A DNA stretch of 64,000 nucleotides from the NCBI GenBank assembly GCA_944323395.1, contig CALUSI010000011.1:1-64000 (forward strand). Reading direction: 5' to 3'. Positions 43,684 to 52,001 of this stretch are shown here, piece by piece. The notes beneath the pieces were generated by a model. The model was not told the origin of the DNA. It saw nothing but the letters and a program-made list of their open reading frames with translations, and did no database searches. The translations under genes and the position numbers were made by a program. Origin of the DNA: Candidatus Gastranaerophilales bacterium. Lineage in GTDB: Bacteria > Cyanobacteriota > Vampirovibrionia > Gastranaerophilales > Gastranaerophilaceae. How positions within the stretch are numbered: position 1 is the stretch's first letter; the number at the start of each line of letters is the position of its first letter.

Positions 43684-44672
43684 TGATGCAAGAATATACA
43701 AGCTGTCATTGGCTTCAACATGGATTAAGTTTTGAAAATGATCATATAGAGATGTGTTGCTTATGTTGTCATAAAGGCGGTGGCAGGCTTTATATAAAAG
43801 AAAACTACAACGGAAAAGATGTTAAATGGGATGAAATATTAAATTTAAAAGAAAAATTTATTAATGATAATAAAAATGGCATTATAGACCCAAGATGCGA
43901 AGGATGTTTTAATCTTGTATATCGCGGATGGGAAGACGCAAAACCATATATCAATTACATACATTTTAATCACTGGACTCATTGTAATAGCGACTGCATA
44001 TATTGTTATACGAAATGGGATAAAAAAGCATTTAACTCTCGTCCGCATTATAAAGTAATGCCAATGATAAAAGATCTTTTTAAGAGAAAATTGTTTAGAC
44101 CAGATGGAGAAATCACTTTTGCAGGCGGTGAACCGACTATTTTAAATGAATTTGAAGAATTAGTAACCTTTTTACTAAAAAATGGAGCAGAAAGAATTAC
44201 AGTACATTCTTCAGGAATAAAATATTCAAAAGCAATTGAAAAAGGAATAAAAGAAGGAAAACTTTCAGTATGCTTATCAGCCGATTCCGGAACAAAAGAA
44301 ATGTATAAAACAGTAAAAAGAGTAGATAAATTTGATAAATTTTGGCAAAATGCGAAAAAATATGCAAAAGCTCAAGAAAAGCTTGAAAACAAAATATATG
44401 TAGAAACTAAATATATATTAATTCCAGAAATAAATACAAATAAAGAGGAAATTGATAAATGGATGGAATTAACAGTCAACTCAGGAATAAAATCTATAGT
44501 AATAGATATTGAAAACGATTATTGTAAAGAATTAAGAGCAAAAGATGAAGAAAAACCTCAATATCTTATAGAATTATGCAACTATATAATTCAAAGAGCA
44601 AAAGAACTTAATTTAAACTTGGTTGAATATAACAATTTCAGATATTTAGTAACAGAATATAAATTAATATAA
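43683..44672 (+). CDS. Radical SAM protein 2 of a tandem triplet
   Basis: A 329-residue paralogue of the preceding protein in the same layout: N-terminal Cys block (SCHWLQHG, MCCLCC, CEGC) with ENYNGKDVKWDEI, then radical SAM CNSDCIYC, FAGGEPTIL and LSADSGTKEMYK. This copy has extra cysteines in the Cys-Cys block. The ATG overlaps the stop of protein 1 by one base, and AAGAAGGAG lies upstream. Sequence has diverged well beyond a recent duplication, so the copies probably have different substrates or form a hetero-complex. Confidence 0.88.
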   Translation: MMQEYTSCHWLQHGLSFENDHIEMCCLCCHKGGGRLYIKENYNGKDVKWDEILNLKEKFINDNKNGIIDPRCEGCFNLVYRGWEDAKPYINYIHFNHWTHCNSDCIYCYTKWDKKAFNSRPHYKVMPMIKDLFKRKLFRPDGEITFAGGEPTILNEFEELVTFLLKNGAERITVHSSGIKYSKAIEKGIKEGKLSVCLSADSGTKEMYKTVKRVDKFDKFWQNAKKYAKAQEKLENKIYVETKYILIPEINTNKEEIDKWMELTVNSGIKSIVIDIENDYCKELRAKDEEKPQYLIELCNYIIQRAKELNLNLVEYNNFRYLVTEYKLI

Positions 44673-44682
44673 GGATATAAAT

Positions 44683-45678
44683 TTGGAAGGTTTTGAAAGT
44701 TGTAGTTATATAGAACACGGCATGGTTTTAGATCATTGTAACAGAATTCGTTCTTGCAATAACTTTAATCCTAGATATGGTGGAAGACCAATTATATATG
44801 AGAATTATTGTGGACAAAAAATAGATTGGAAAGAATTTTTTGATATAAAAAGAGAGCAAAGAAGGAAATATAGAGAAAACTCTTGTCCTGAACTATGTAA
44901 AGAATGCGTAAATACAGCATATAAGAACTGGGATGATGAAGATTATATTGATTATCTGTTGCTAACGCCTTGGGTTCCTTGTAATTCAAATTGTATTTAT
45001 TGTCAAGCCCCCAGAGATAAAGAAGTACTTGAAAACACTAAAGTTTATAAAGTTCTTCCTTTAATAAAAGATATGATAAAAAATAACATCTTAAAAAAAG
45101 ACGGTACTATAGATTTTGCAGGAGGAGAACCTACAATATACAGAGAATTTGAAGCTCTATTAAATGAATTTATAAAACATGATTTTTCCAAAATAATAAT
45201 ACATACAAATGCAATAAAGAAAAGTAATGCAATAATTAAAGGTTTAAAAAAAGGTGTAGTAAGAGTTTTAGTATCAATAGATGCTGGTTCTAAAGATATA
45301 CATGAAAAAGTAAAACAAGTAAAATCATATGGTAAAGTATGGAAACATCTTAAAGAATATGCAAAAAACCAGCCTATAGGTGCAGATTATGTCAAAGCAA
45401 AATATATAATAGTTCCTGGTCTAAATGACAGAGAGGAAGAAATAAAACTTTGGCTTGAAAAATGTAAGGAGATTAATATAAAAAGTGTTGTATTAAATCT
45501 TGATTTTAATTGGATTATGGAAAATGTAGATAATGACCTGATGCCAATATATAATTTAATGAAATATACACAGTTAAAAGCGAATCAAATGGATATGAAT
45601 TGCGAATTATATGGACAAATATTTCAAGTTAAATGTGAAGTAGAGAAATCAAGAGAAGAAAATATAGCTGGGTTTTAA
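44683..45678 (+). CDS. Radical SAM protein 3 of a tandem triplet
   Basis: A 331-residue third paralogue: N-terminal block SCSYIEHG, a single Cys in RSCNNF where the others have Cys-Cys, ENYCGQKIDWKEFF, LCKEC, then radical SAM CNSNCIYC, FAGGEPTIY and VSIDAGSKDIHEKVKQVK. The start is TTG at 44683, ten bases after gene 2. The altered N-terminal cysteine pattern suggests this copy may bind a different auxiliary site. The next gene begins one base after its stop. Confidence 0.87.
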   Translation: MEGFESCSYIEHGMVLDHCNRIRSCNNFNPRYGGRPIIYENYCGQKIDWKEFFDIKREQRRKYRENSCPELCKECVNTAYKNWDDEDYIDYLLLTPWVPCNSNCIYCQAPRDKEVLENTKVYKVLPLIKDMIKNNILKKDGTIDFAGGEPTIYREFEALLNEFIKHDFSKIIIHTNAIKKSNAIIKGLKKGVVRVLVSIDAGSKDIHEKVKQVKSYGKVWKHLKEYAKNQPIGADYVKAKYIIVPGLNDREEEIKLWLEKCKEINIKSVVLNLDFNWIMENVDNDLMPIYNLMKYTQLKANQMDMNCELYGQIFQVKCEVEKSREENIAGF

Positions 45679-45679
45679 A

Positions 45680-46660
45680 ATGAAAATAGTAGTTTTTGAA
45701 AAAAGACCATATGAAGAAGAAATAATAAAAGAATTTCAAACTAAAAATGGAGTAGAAATTGTTACTACAGATGAGATTTTAGATGATAAAACAATATATT
45801 TATGCAATAGCGCTGATGCAATTACCACACTTGGTTTTAGTAAGTTAGATAAAGAACTTTTAGATAAAATAAAAAGTTACGGAGTAAAATACATCTCTAC
45901 TAGAACTATTGGTTATAATCACTATGACTTGGATTATGCAAAAGAAATTGGATTTAAAGTTTCTAATGTAACATATGCCCCTAACGGAGTAGCTGATTTT
46001 ACAATAATGTTAATACTTCTGACAATAAGAAAATACAAACCTGCGATGTGGAGACAAAATGTAAATGATTATACTCTAAATGGTCTTATGGGGAAAGAAA
46101 TGAGACATATGACTATAGGTGTCATTGGTACTGGAAGAATAGGGTATACTGTAATTAAAAATCTATCAGGTTTTGGGTGTAAAATTCTTGCATATGACAA
46201 ATATCATAATAATGCAGTAAAAGAATTTGCTGAATATGTTGATTTTGATAAACTTTTGAATGAATCAGATATTATTACAATTCACGTACCACTAACACCT
46301 GAAAACAAAGAAATAATAAATAGAAATAGCATATCTAAAATGAAAGACGGTGTTATAATTGTAAACACTGCAAGAAGCGAATTGACAAACATACAAGATT
46401 TAATTGAAGGAATTGAAACGCAAAAAATTGGTGCACTTGCTTTGGATGTATTTGATAATGAGGATGAAATATATCATCATTACTTCTCAACAGATATAAT
46501 AAAAAACAGAGATATGGCCTATCTAAGACAATTCCCCAATGTAATTCTAACACAGCATATGGCATTTTTTACAGATTCAGCTGTTAATGAAATGATTATA
46601 AATAGTTTAAATAATCTGCTGGATTTTTATAATACAGGAACTTGTAGAAATGAATTATAA
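45680..46660 (+). CDS. D-lactate dehydrogenase-like 2-hydroxyacid dehydrogenase
   Basis: A 326-residue NAD-dependent D-2-hydroxyacid dehydrogenase of the D-LDH/VanH group. NAD site GVIGTGRIGYTVIKNL with Asp in LAYDKY; catalytic Arg in VNTARSELTN, Glu in DVFDNEDE and His in TQHMAFFTDSAV. APNGVADFTIMLIL fits the D-LDH group. It is the last gene of the triple radical SAM operon and is followed by a strong terminator. It may supply D-lactate or act on a product of the upstream enzymes; no D-Ala-D-Lac ligase or VanX is present. Confidence 0.9.
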   Translation: MKIVVFEKRPYEEEIIKEFQTKNGVEIVTTDEILDDKTIYLCNSADAITTLGFSKLDKELLDKIKSYGVKYISTRTIGYNHYDLDYAKEIGFKVSNVTYAPNGVADFTIMLILLTIRKYKPAMWRQNVNDYTLNGLMGKEMRHMTIGVIGTGRIGYTVIKNLSGFGCKILAYDKYHNNAVKEFAEYVDFDKLLNESDIITIHVPLTPENKEIINRNSISKMKDGVIIVNTARSELTNIQDLIEGIETQKIGALALDVFDNEDEIYHHYFSTDIIKNRDMAYLRQFPNVILTQHMAFFTDSAVNEMIINSLNNLLDFYNTGTCRNEL

Positions 46661-46689
46661 AAAAGACCGATTTTATATCGGTCTTTTTT
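46659..46689. terminator. Bidirectional terminator
   Basis: AAAAAAGACCGAT pairs with ATCGGTCTTTTTT. It lies between the convergent dehydrogenase and Bax-inhibitor genes and can serve both. Confidence 0.85.
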
Positions 46690-46711
46690 ATTAAATAAAG
46701 GATTTAAGTTA

Positions 46712-47449
46712 TTAATTGCGACTTCTTGTTCTTGCCAATAACCTTAATATCTCAATATAAAGCCATACAATTGTTACTAACAGACCAAAAGAACAATACC
46801 ATTCAAAATATGAAGGTAAATTTGCTCTAACGCCATTATCAATATTATCAAAGTCAATAATTAAATTAAGTGCAGCAACCAAAGCAATAACAACATTAAC
46901 GCCAATTGCAAGAGTAGAATTACTGTAGAAATAAGGAATATTTACCTTAAAAAAGAATAAAATAATAGAAATCAAATAAAATAGACCAATAGCTAAAGTT
47001 GCAGTAAATATAACAGCCCTAAATTTTTCAGTAGCTTTTATAAGTCCTACTCTATACAAAACAGCCATAGCAAATACAACTAAAAAAGTAACAGAAATAG
47101 CTTGTGTGACAATGCCTGCGTACACGTTTTCAAAAAAGCAAGAGATACCAGAAATAAAAGCACCTTCCGCAAAAGCATAAATTGGAGCTAAATAAGGCGA
47201 CTTGTCTTTCATAAATGGGATTGCAATACCAAGAATTAGGCCGATAATTGCACCAGCCCATGTTAAAATATTAACAAAATCATAGCGACCCATTGAAAAT
47301 TGATAATATACAGCAGCAGCAGAAACTAACATTATTAGTGATAATATTAATAGCTTATTTGTTGTTCCTGCAACTGTCATAGGTCTTTCTGTTAAAGCAT
47401 ATGTTTGTTCATAAACATTCTCGTTAAATATTGGATTTGTACTTTTCAT
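46712..47449 (-). CDS. Bax inhibitor-1/YccA family membrane protein
   Basis: A 245-residue protein with seven hydrophobic helices. The N-terminus (STNPIFNENVYE) and the ERPMTVAGTTNKLLIL segment are typical of the bacterial BI-1 group (PF12811-like). Later YLAPIYAFAEGAFISGISCFF and IIDFDNIDNGV carry the paired acidic residues of the Ca2+-leak or pH-sensor site in this fold. Function in bacteria is poorly known; homologues act as calcium or proton leak channels. It is monocistronic, divergent from enolase by 80 bases. Confidence 0.9.
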   Translation of the reverse strand: MKSTNPIFNENVYEQTYALTERPMTVAGTTNKLLILSLIMLVSAAAVYYQFSMGRYDFVNILTWAGAIIGLILGIAIPFMKDKSPYLAPIYAFAEGAFISGISCFFENVYAGIVTQAISVTFLVVFAMAVLYRVGLIKATEKFRAVIFTATLAIGLFYLISIILFFFKVNIPYFYSNSTLAIGVNVVIALVAALNLIIDFDNIDNGVRANLPSYFEWYCSFGLLVTIVWLYIEILRLLARTRSRN

Positions 47450-47529
47450 TTTTCCTCCTAAGACATATACATGTTGATTATATCATATTTTCAAATAGTG
47501 TGAGATTATACAAAAAAGGAGATAAAATT

Positions 47530-48777
47530 ATGAAAGTAAAAATAAAAGATGTTAAATCCAGACAAATTATTGATTCTAGAGGAAATCCTACTGTCGAAAC
47601 AGATATTATTTTGGAAAGTGGTGCAATAGGTAGAGCTTCCGTTCCTTCTGGTGCTTCTACAGGGAAATTTGAAGCAATAGAACTAAGAGATAACAATGAC
47701 AAGGAATACAATGGCAAAAGTATATATATAGCTATTTCTAATATAGAAAATTATATAAAACCGAAAATAATAGGATTAAATGTATTTAATCAAAGGGAAA
47801 TTGATTTATTGATGTGTAGTCTTGATAGTACAGATAATAAATCAAAATATGGAGCCAATGCAATTTTAAGTGTATCTTATGCTGTAGCAAGAGCAGCAGC
47901 AAAAGAAATTAAAATTCCCTTATATAAGTATATAGGTGGAATATATGGAAATATGCTTCCTATACCAATGATGAATATAATAAATGGTGGCAGACATGCA
48001 AACAATAAGCTTGATTTTCAGGAATTTATGATACAACCAGTATGTAGCAACAATATAAAAGAAAGTATAAAAATCTGTGCTGAAATATATTATGAATTAA
48101 AAAAAATAATAAATAAACAGGGTTACTCAACTTCTGTTGGTGACGAAGGTGGATTTGCTCCAAACATTAGCACAAACAAAGATGCTCTTGATTTAATTAT
48201 TCAAGCAATACATGATGCCCAATATACAACAAATGATGTGAAAATTTGTTTGGATGTTGCAGCTTCTGAGTTTTATAAAGGTGAAAAATACTTATTAGAA
48301 GGAGAGGAAAAAGAGTTAAATAGTGATGAAATGATAATCTACATATCAGAGCTTGTAAAGAACTATCCTATCCACTCAGTTGAGGATGCCTTAAATCAAG
48401 AAGACTACAGCGGATGGAAGAAACTGACAGAACAATTGGGTCAAAAATGTCAGCTTGTTGGTGATGATTTATTTGTTACAAACTATAAGAAATTAAAAGA
48501 TGGAATTAATGAAAAAATTGCTAATGCAATCTTAATTAAGCCAAACCAAACAGGAACATTAACTGAAACATTAGATACAATTCAGCTGGCAAAGAAGAAT
48601 AACTATAAGACAATTATTTCACATAGGAGCGGAGAAACAGAAGATACATTTATTTCTGATTTGGCAGTAGGGGTAAATGCTGGACAAATAAAAGCAGGCG
48701 CAATTGCAAGAAGTGAAAGAACAGTCAAATATAATCAATTAATTAGAATCGAAGAAGAAATAGAATGTAATAATTAA
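47530..48777 (+). CDS. eno: Enolase
   Basis: Enolase converts 2-phosphoglycerate to phosphoenolpyruvate. Segments: VKSRQIIDSRGNPTVETD, GASTGKFEAIELRD, GGRHANNKLDFQEFM, SVGDEGGFAPN, VEDALNQEDY (metal Glu), GDDLFVTN, KPNQTGTLTETL (catalytic Lys) and ISHRSGETEDTFI. The length of 415 residues is normal. The ATG at 47530 has GGAG at good distance; upstream in-frame codons run into the promoter region and were rejected. The SRP RNA gene follows directly. Confidence 0.97.
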   Translation: MKVKIKDVKSRQIIDSRGNPTVETDIILESGAIGRASVPSGASTGKFEAIELRDNNDKEYNGKSIYIAISNIENYIKPKIIGLNVFNQREIDLLMCSLDSTDNKSKYGANAILSVSYAVARAAAKEIKIPLYKYIGGIYGNMLPIPMMNIINGGRHANNKLDFQEFMIQPVCSNNIKESIKICAEIYYELKKIINKQGYSTSVGDEGGFAPNISTNKDALDLIIQAIHDAQYTTNDVKICLDVAASEFYKGEKYLLEGEEKELNSDEMIIYISELVKNYPIHSVEDALNQEDYSGWKKLTEQLGQKCQLVGDDLFVTNYKKLKDGINEKIANAILIKPNQTGTLTETLDTIQLAKKNNYKTIISHRSGETEDTFISDLAVGVNAGQIKAGAIARSERTVKYNQLIRIEEEIECNN

Positions 48778-48813
48778 TTTGCGATGTAAATATTTTTATT
48801 TTATAATTATAAA

Positions 48814-49073
48814 GCCGTGCTCCACGGGGACATTGCGGATCTCTTGACCCGAACGCATAGCGGGGTGCAGAGCCTATTGTGAGACTTGTATGAAGGCGGC
48901 AGACTTTATATATATTGTTGATAGCGCAGGTATTTATGGCATAGTCCATCGAACCGTGTCAGGACGGGAACGTAGCAGCACTAAGGTGTTAACTGTGGGT
49001 GTATTTATCTTCGAAGTAGATATATATAACGAAAACCAAATTTGTATTTGCCGATAGATAGTGGCACGGCTAT
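48814..49073 (+). ncRNA. ffs: Signal recognition particle RNA, large bacterial (Alu-containing) type
   Basis: About 260 bases. The 5' end GCCGTGC (48814-48820) pairs with GCACGGC (49064-49070). The helix 8 SRP54-binding core reads GTCAGGACGGGAACGTAGCAGC, i.e. GTCAGG, GGAA tetraloop and AGCAG symmetric loop, near 48957-48980. The long 5' part with CGGGG and GAGCC segments forms the Alu domain, as in Bacillus-type scRNA. A TATAAT at 48802-48807 places transcription start at the 5' stem, and a terminator follows. Confidence 0.9.
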
Positions 49074-49107
49074 AAAGAGGATTTATAATAGAATCCTCTT
49101 TCTATTT
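49074..49107. terminator. Terminator after SRP RNA
   Basis: AAAGAGGATT (49074-49083) pairs with AATCCTCTTT (49092-49101), followed by CTATTTTTT. It abuts the stop codon of the convergent TPR gene. Confidence 0.8.
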
Positions 49108-50028
49108 TTTCTCAGCTTCTTTTATCTCATTTTCTAAATTATTAATGTCTCCAGAAAATGTAATTTGCTTTTTTAAAGCTATTTTTAAATATTTTACATA
49201 ATTAATTTTGTTTTTTAATTCTTTATATATTTTAGCAAGGAAATAATATATATCTGCTTCATCAGGCATATCATTCATTGCTTGTCTTAATATTTTTTCT
49301 GCCGCTGAATATTTTTTGTGTTTTGCATATATTCTAACAATCATCTTAATTGCATTTATATCTTGTGGGTTTGTTTTTATTGTTTTTTCTAAATAAAGTA
49401 TAGCTTTTTCTTCTTCATTTTTTTCTAGATATATTGAAGCAAGATTGTAATATGCCCAGCTATAATCTTTATTCTGCGCAATAACTGCTTCATATAATTT
49501 TATTGCTGATTCGATATCACCAATATTTTTGTATGAATATGCCAGATAAAATTTAGCAAAAATATCATTATTGTTTAATTCTAGTGCTTTTTTTAAATAA
49601 AATATAGATTTTTCAAAATTTTTCTTTCTTGTGTATATTTCTCCTAAATGAAAGTAACAATTTTCATCTTCTTTATCTGTCTCAATTACTTTTAGTAATA
49701 ATTTTTCTGCTTCATCATAGTAACCTAATTTTATATAAACATTTGATGTATTATACATTATATCAGTATCATTTATTGAAATAGACAAAGCCTTTTTATA
49801 AGAAATTAAAGCATCATTAAGCTTCCCAATTTTTTCTAGTATTATACCAATATTATAGTAAACCAGAGGGTTTTCAGGTGTGACTTTTTTTAGGTATATA
49901 AAATTTTTTAGTGCTTCTTCATTCTCCCCAATATCAGAAAGTGCTATTGCATATTCTTCTATTAACTTTATATCATTAGGGTTTTGTTTTAACTTTTCTT
50001 GTAAATCATTAATAGAATCATTAGACAT
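49102..50028 (-). CDS. Tetratricopeptide repeat protein
   Basis: A 308-residue protein made almost only of TPR units (about eight; e.g. PLVYYNIGIILEKIGKL, CYFHLGEIYTRKKNFEKS, SWAYYNLASIYLEKNEEE), a helical scaffold for protein contacts. No signal peptide. The ATG at 50028 was chosen over 50067 because AGGAATAGG lies ahead of it and the family repeats start just after. It is the last gene of the minus-strand run Gfo/Idh, pgsA, trmL, nnrD, TPR. Partners are unknown. Confidence 0.85.
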   Translation of the reverse strand: MSNDSINDLQEKLKQNPNDIKLIEEYAIALSDIGENEEALKNFIYLKKVTPENPLVYYNIGIILEKIGKLNDALISYKKALSISINDTDIMYNTSNVYIKLGYYDEAEKLLLKVIETDKEDENCYFHLGEIYTRKKNFEKSIFYLKKALELNNNDIFAKFYLAYSYKNIGDIESAIKLYEAVIAQNKDYSWAYYNLASIYLEKNEEEKAILYLEKTIKTNPQDINAIKMIVRIYAKHKKYSAAEKILRQAMNDMPDEADIYYFLAKIYKELKNKINYVKYLKIALKKQITFSGDINNLENEIKEAEKK

Positions 50029-50035
50029 ATGATAC

Positions 50036-50905
50036 CTATTCCTCTGATATAACCAATTTAATTGCAAATGGTAAATAGTCTATTATATCGGTGGCTAGAA
50101 CTGAATATTTTGTGAGATCTGCAGCTGCAATATCGCCCGCAAGTCCGTGTATATATGTTCCTATTATTGCTGCGTCCAAAGGTGAAAGTTTTTGAGCCAA
50201 TAATCCTGCTATGATTCCTGTAAGTACATCTCCTGTACCTGCTTTTGCTAATGCTGATGAACCTGATTGATTAATAAATATTTTTTCACCATTAGTTACA
50301 ATGCTGTTGTGTCCTTTTAGTACAGTTATACATTCATACGTTTGAGAAGTTATACGAGCATATTTTTCTCTGTTGTCTAATATTTCTTCAACTGAAACAT
50401 TTAATAATCTAGAAAGTTCTCTCGGATGTGGTGTGATAACAGTATTTTTTAGAGAAATTTCACCTTTATGGTTTGATAAAATATTTATACCATCTGCGTC
50501 AATAACAACTTTTTGTGTTTTATTAAGATTATTTAAAATATAAAAAATAAATTTTTTTATATCTTCGCTTATAGCAATTCCACACCCCATAGATATAACA
50601 TTGTATGTATATAAATTGTCTATAAAATTATCATCTGAAATAATGCCATTTGAATCAGATTTTAAATGTAGATATGTTAATTCTGGTGCCATTGGGGCAA
50701 TTATTGGTACAATTTCAGAAGGGCAAGCAAGTGAAACATAACCTGCACCAATTTTTAATGCTGAAATTGATGAAAGAAAAGCTGCACCAATAAAAGATTT
50801 TGAACCTGCAATATTTAATATTTTTCCAAAAGTTCCTTTGTTTGAATCTTCAGGTCTTTTGGGAAGTTTGCCAAAAACCAGCTTATTGTCAATTAATTTA
50901 GCCAT
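50036..50905 (-). CDS. nnrD: ADP-dependent (S)-NAD(P)H-hydrate dehydratase
   Basis: NnrD repairs hydrated NAD(P)H using ADP or ATP (ribokinase-like fold). Segments: LPKRPEDSNKGTFGKILNIAGS, GYVSLACPSE, ISMGCGIA, VVIDADGINIL, VITPHPRELSRLL, and NQSGSSALAKAGTGDVLTGIIAGLLAQ with the catalytic GTGD Asp. At 289 residues it is the single-domain form; no fused epimerase (NnrE) is present here. It overlaps trmL by 8 bases at its start. Confidence 0.94.
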   Translation of the reverse strand: MAKLIDNKLVFGKLPKRPEDSNKGTFGKILNIAGSKSFIGAAFLSSISALKIGAGYVSLACPSEIVPIIAPMAPELTYLHLKSDSNGIISDDNFIDNLYTYNVISMGCGIAISEDIKKFIFYILNNLNKTQKVVIDADGINILSNHKGEISLKNTVITPHPRELSRLLNVSVEEILDNREKYARITSQTYECITVLKGHNSIVTNGEKIFINQSGSSALAKAGTGDVLTGIIAGLLAQKLSPLDAAIIGTYIHGLAGDIAAADLTKYSVLATDIIDYLPFAIKLVISEE

Positions 50906-51356
50906 TTTGCCTTATTGCCTCATATAATACAATTGCTACTGAATTCGATAAATTTAAACTCCTTTGGTCTTCTTCCATTGGAATTGTTATTGCATAATCT
51001 TTGTTTTCATTAAGTATTGATTCAGGGATACCTCTTGTCTCTGGTCCAAATACAAAAAAATCTCCAGATTTGAATTTTCTATTCGTATATATTTCTTTTG
51101 ATTTTGTTGTTAGATAATAGAATTTTGAATCTGGAAATTCAGATTTCAAATCATTAAGATTATCATATTTTAAAATTTCAACACTATCCCAATAGTCTAG
51201 ACCAGCTCTTTTTAAGTGTTTCTCTGTTAATGAAAAGCCCAGTTTTCCTACTAAATATAAACGAGCACCGGTGCAAGCACATAATCTAGCAATATTGCCT
51301 GTATTTTGCGGTATTTCAGGTTCAAATAATACAATGTTGAATTTACTTATCATCAT
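50898..51356 (-). CDS. trmL: tRNA (cytidine/uridine-2'-O-)-methyltransferase TrmL
   Basis: A SPOUT-fold methyltransferase that 2'-O-methylates position 34 of certain tRNA-Leu. All three SPOUT motifs are visible: EPEIPQNTGNIARLCACTGARLYL (motif 1), FFVFGPETRGIPESIL (motif 2) and RSLNLSNSVAIVLYEA (motif 3, forming the knot with SAM). The 152-residue length is normal. It overlaps pgsA by 14 bases upstream and nnrD downstream. Confidence 0.95.
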   Translation of the reverse strand: MMISKFNIVLFEPEIPQNTGNIARLCACTGARLYLVGKLGFSLTEKHLKRAGLDYWDSVEILKYDNLNDLKSEFPDSKFYYLTTKSKEIYTNRKFKSGDFFVFGPETRGIPESILNENKDYAITIPMEEDQRSLNLSNSVAIVLYEAIRQNG

Positions 51357-51984
51357 TATTTATATATCTTTGACTTTCTATTATAACAGGTATTCCTCTT
51401 ATTATACACATTGCAACTGTAATATAAACTAAAATATCTGCAATTTTAATCAAACAAGGCTGAATATCAGTATAAAATAAGAAAGAATTAACCGTCATTC
51501 CATTGAAATATTCCATATTAGGTATATTGGCGACAATTAACATAATAAATACAACTGTTTTTGCAAATCCGTACAATGCACGTGAGAATCTTGACGCTGT
51601 AAGAAAATGGAAAAATTTATTTTGCATCATTGTTGATGAGCCGAATGCTGTAAAACCTTGTGCTAGAGCTATACTTCTTAAACCATCTGTAAGAATACCT
51701 CTTGCTACAACAACCATTGGAACCCAAACTCCAACCCAACCAATTACGGCAAAAGCAATCCAATATAAATTTTCTACAACTCTATCTCCTAAAATATCGA
51801 ATACAGATCCAAATTTAGATTGTTCATTTAATGCACGAGCTACAACTCCATCTAAACCATCTAAGACAATGACAATTAACGTCAAAAATACTGACGCAAT
51901 AACTAAATCAGGTCTACCTGAAAATATAAATTCAATTGCAATTACTGCAAGTATCATTCTTAAAATTGTTAATAAATTAGCCAT
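51343..51984 (-). CDS. pgsA: CDP-alcohol phosphatidyltransferase (PgsA-like)
   Basis: An integral membrane enzyme, most likely phosphatidylglycerophosphate synthase (CDP-diacylglycerol + glycerol-3-P). The family signature D-x2-DG-x2-AR-x8-G-x3-D-x3-D reads LDGLDGVVARALNEQSKFG, then SVFDILGD. About six hydrophobic helices. The ATG at 51984 was preferred to an in-frame TTG at 51996. Other CDP-alcohol transferases share the signature, so glycerol-3-P as acceptor is the likeliest but not proven reading. Confidence 0.88.
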   Translation of the reverse strand: MANLLTILRMILAVIAIEFIFSGRPDLVIASVFLTLIVIVLDGLDGVVARALNEQSKFGSVFDILGDRVVENLYWIAFAVIGWVGVWVPMVVVARGILTDGLRSIALAQGFTAFGSSTMMQNKFFHFLTASRFSRALYGFAKTVVFIMLIVANIPNMEYFNGMTVNSFLFYTDIQPCLIKIADILVYITVAMCIIRGIPVIIESQRYINNDDK

Positions 51985-52001
51985 AAATATCCCCAATACT
52001 A

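Noticed and set aside
45680-46660. VanH of a vancomycin-resistance operon
   Set aside because: No VanA-type ligase, VanX or VanRS nearby, and the window's Ddl has the D-Ala-D-Ala type active site.
48743-48949. Minus-strand open frame ending RYAFGSRDPQCPRGARL
   Set aside because: It is read through the SRP RNA; this peptide is a known artefact of that RNA.
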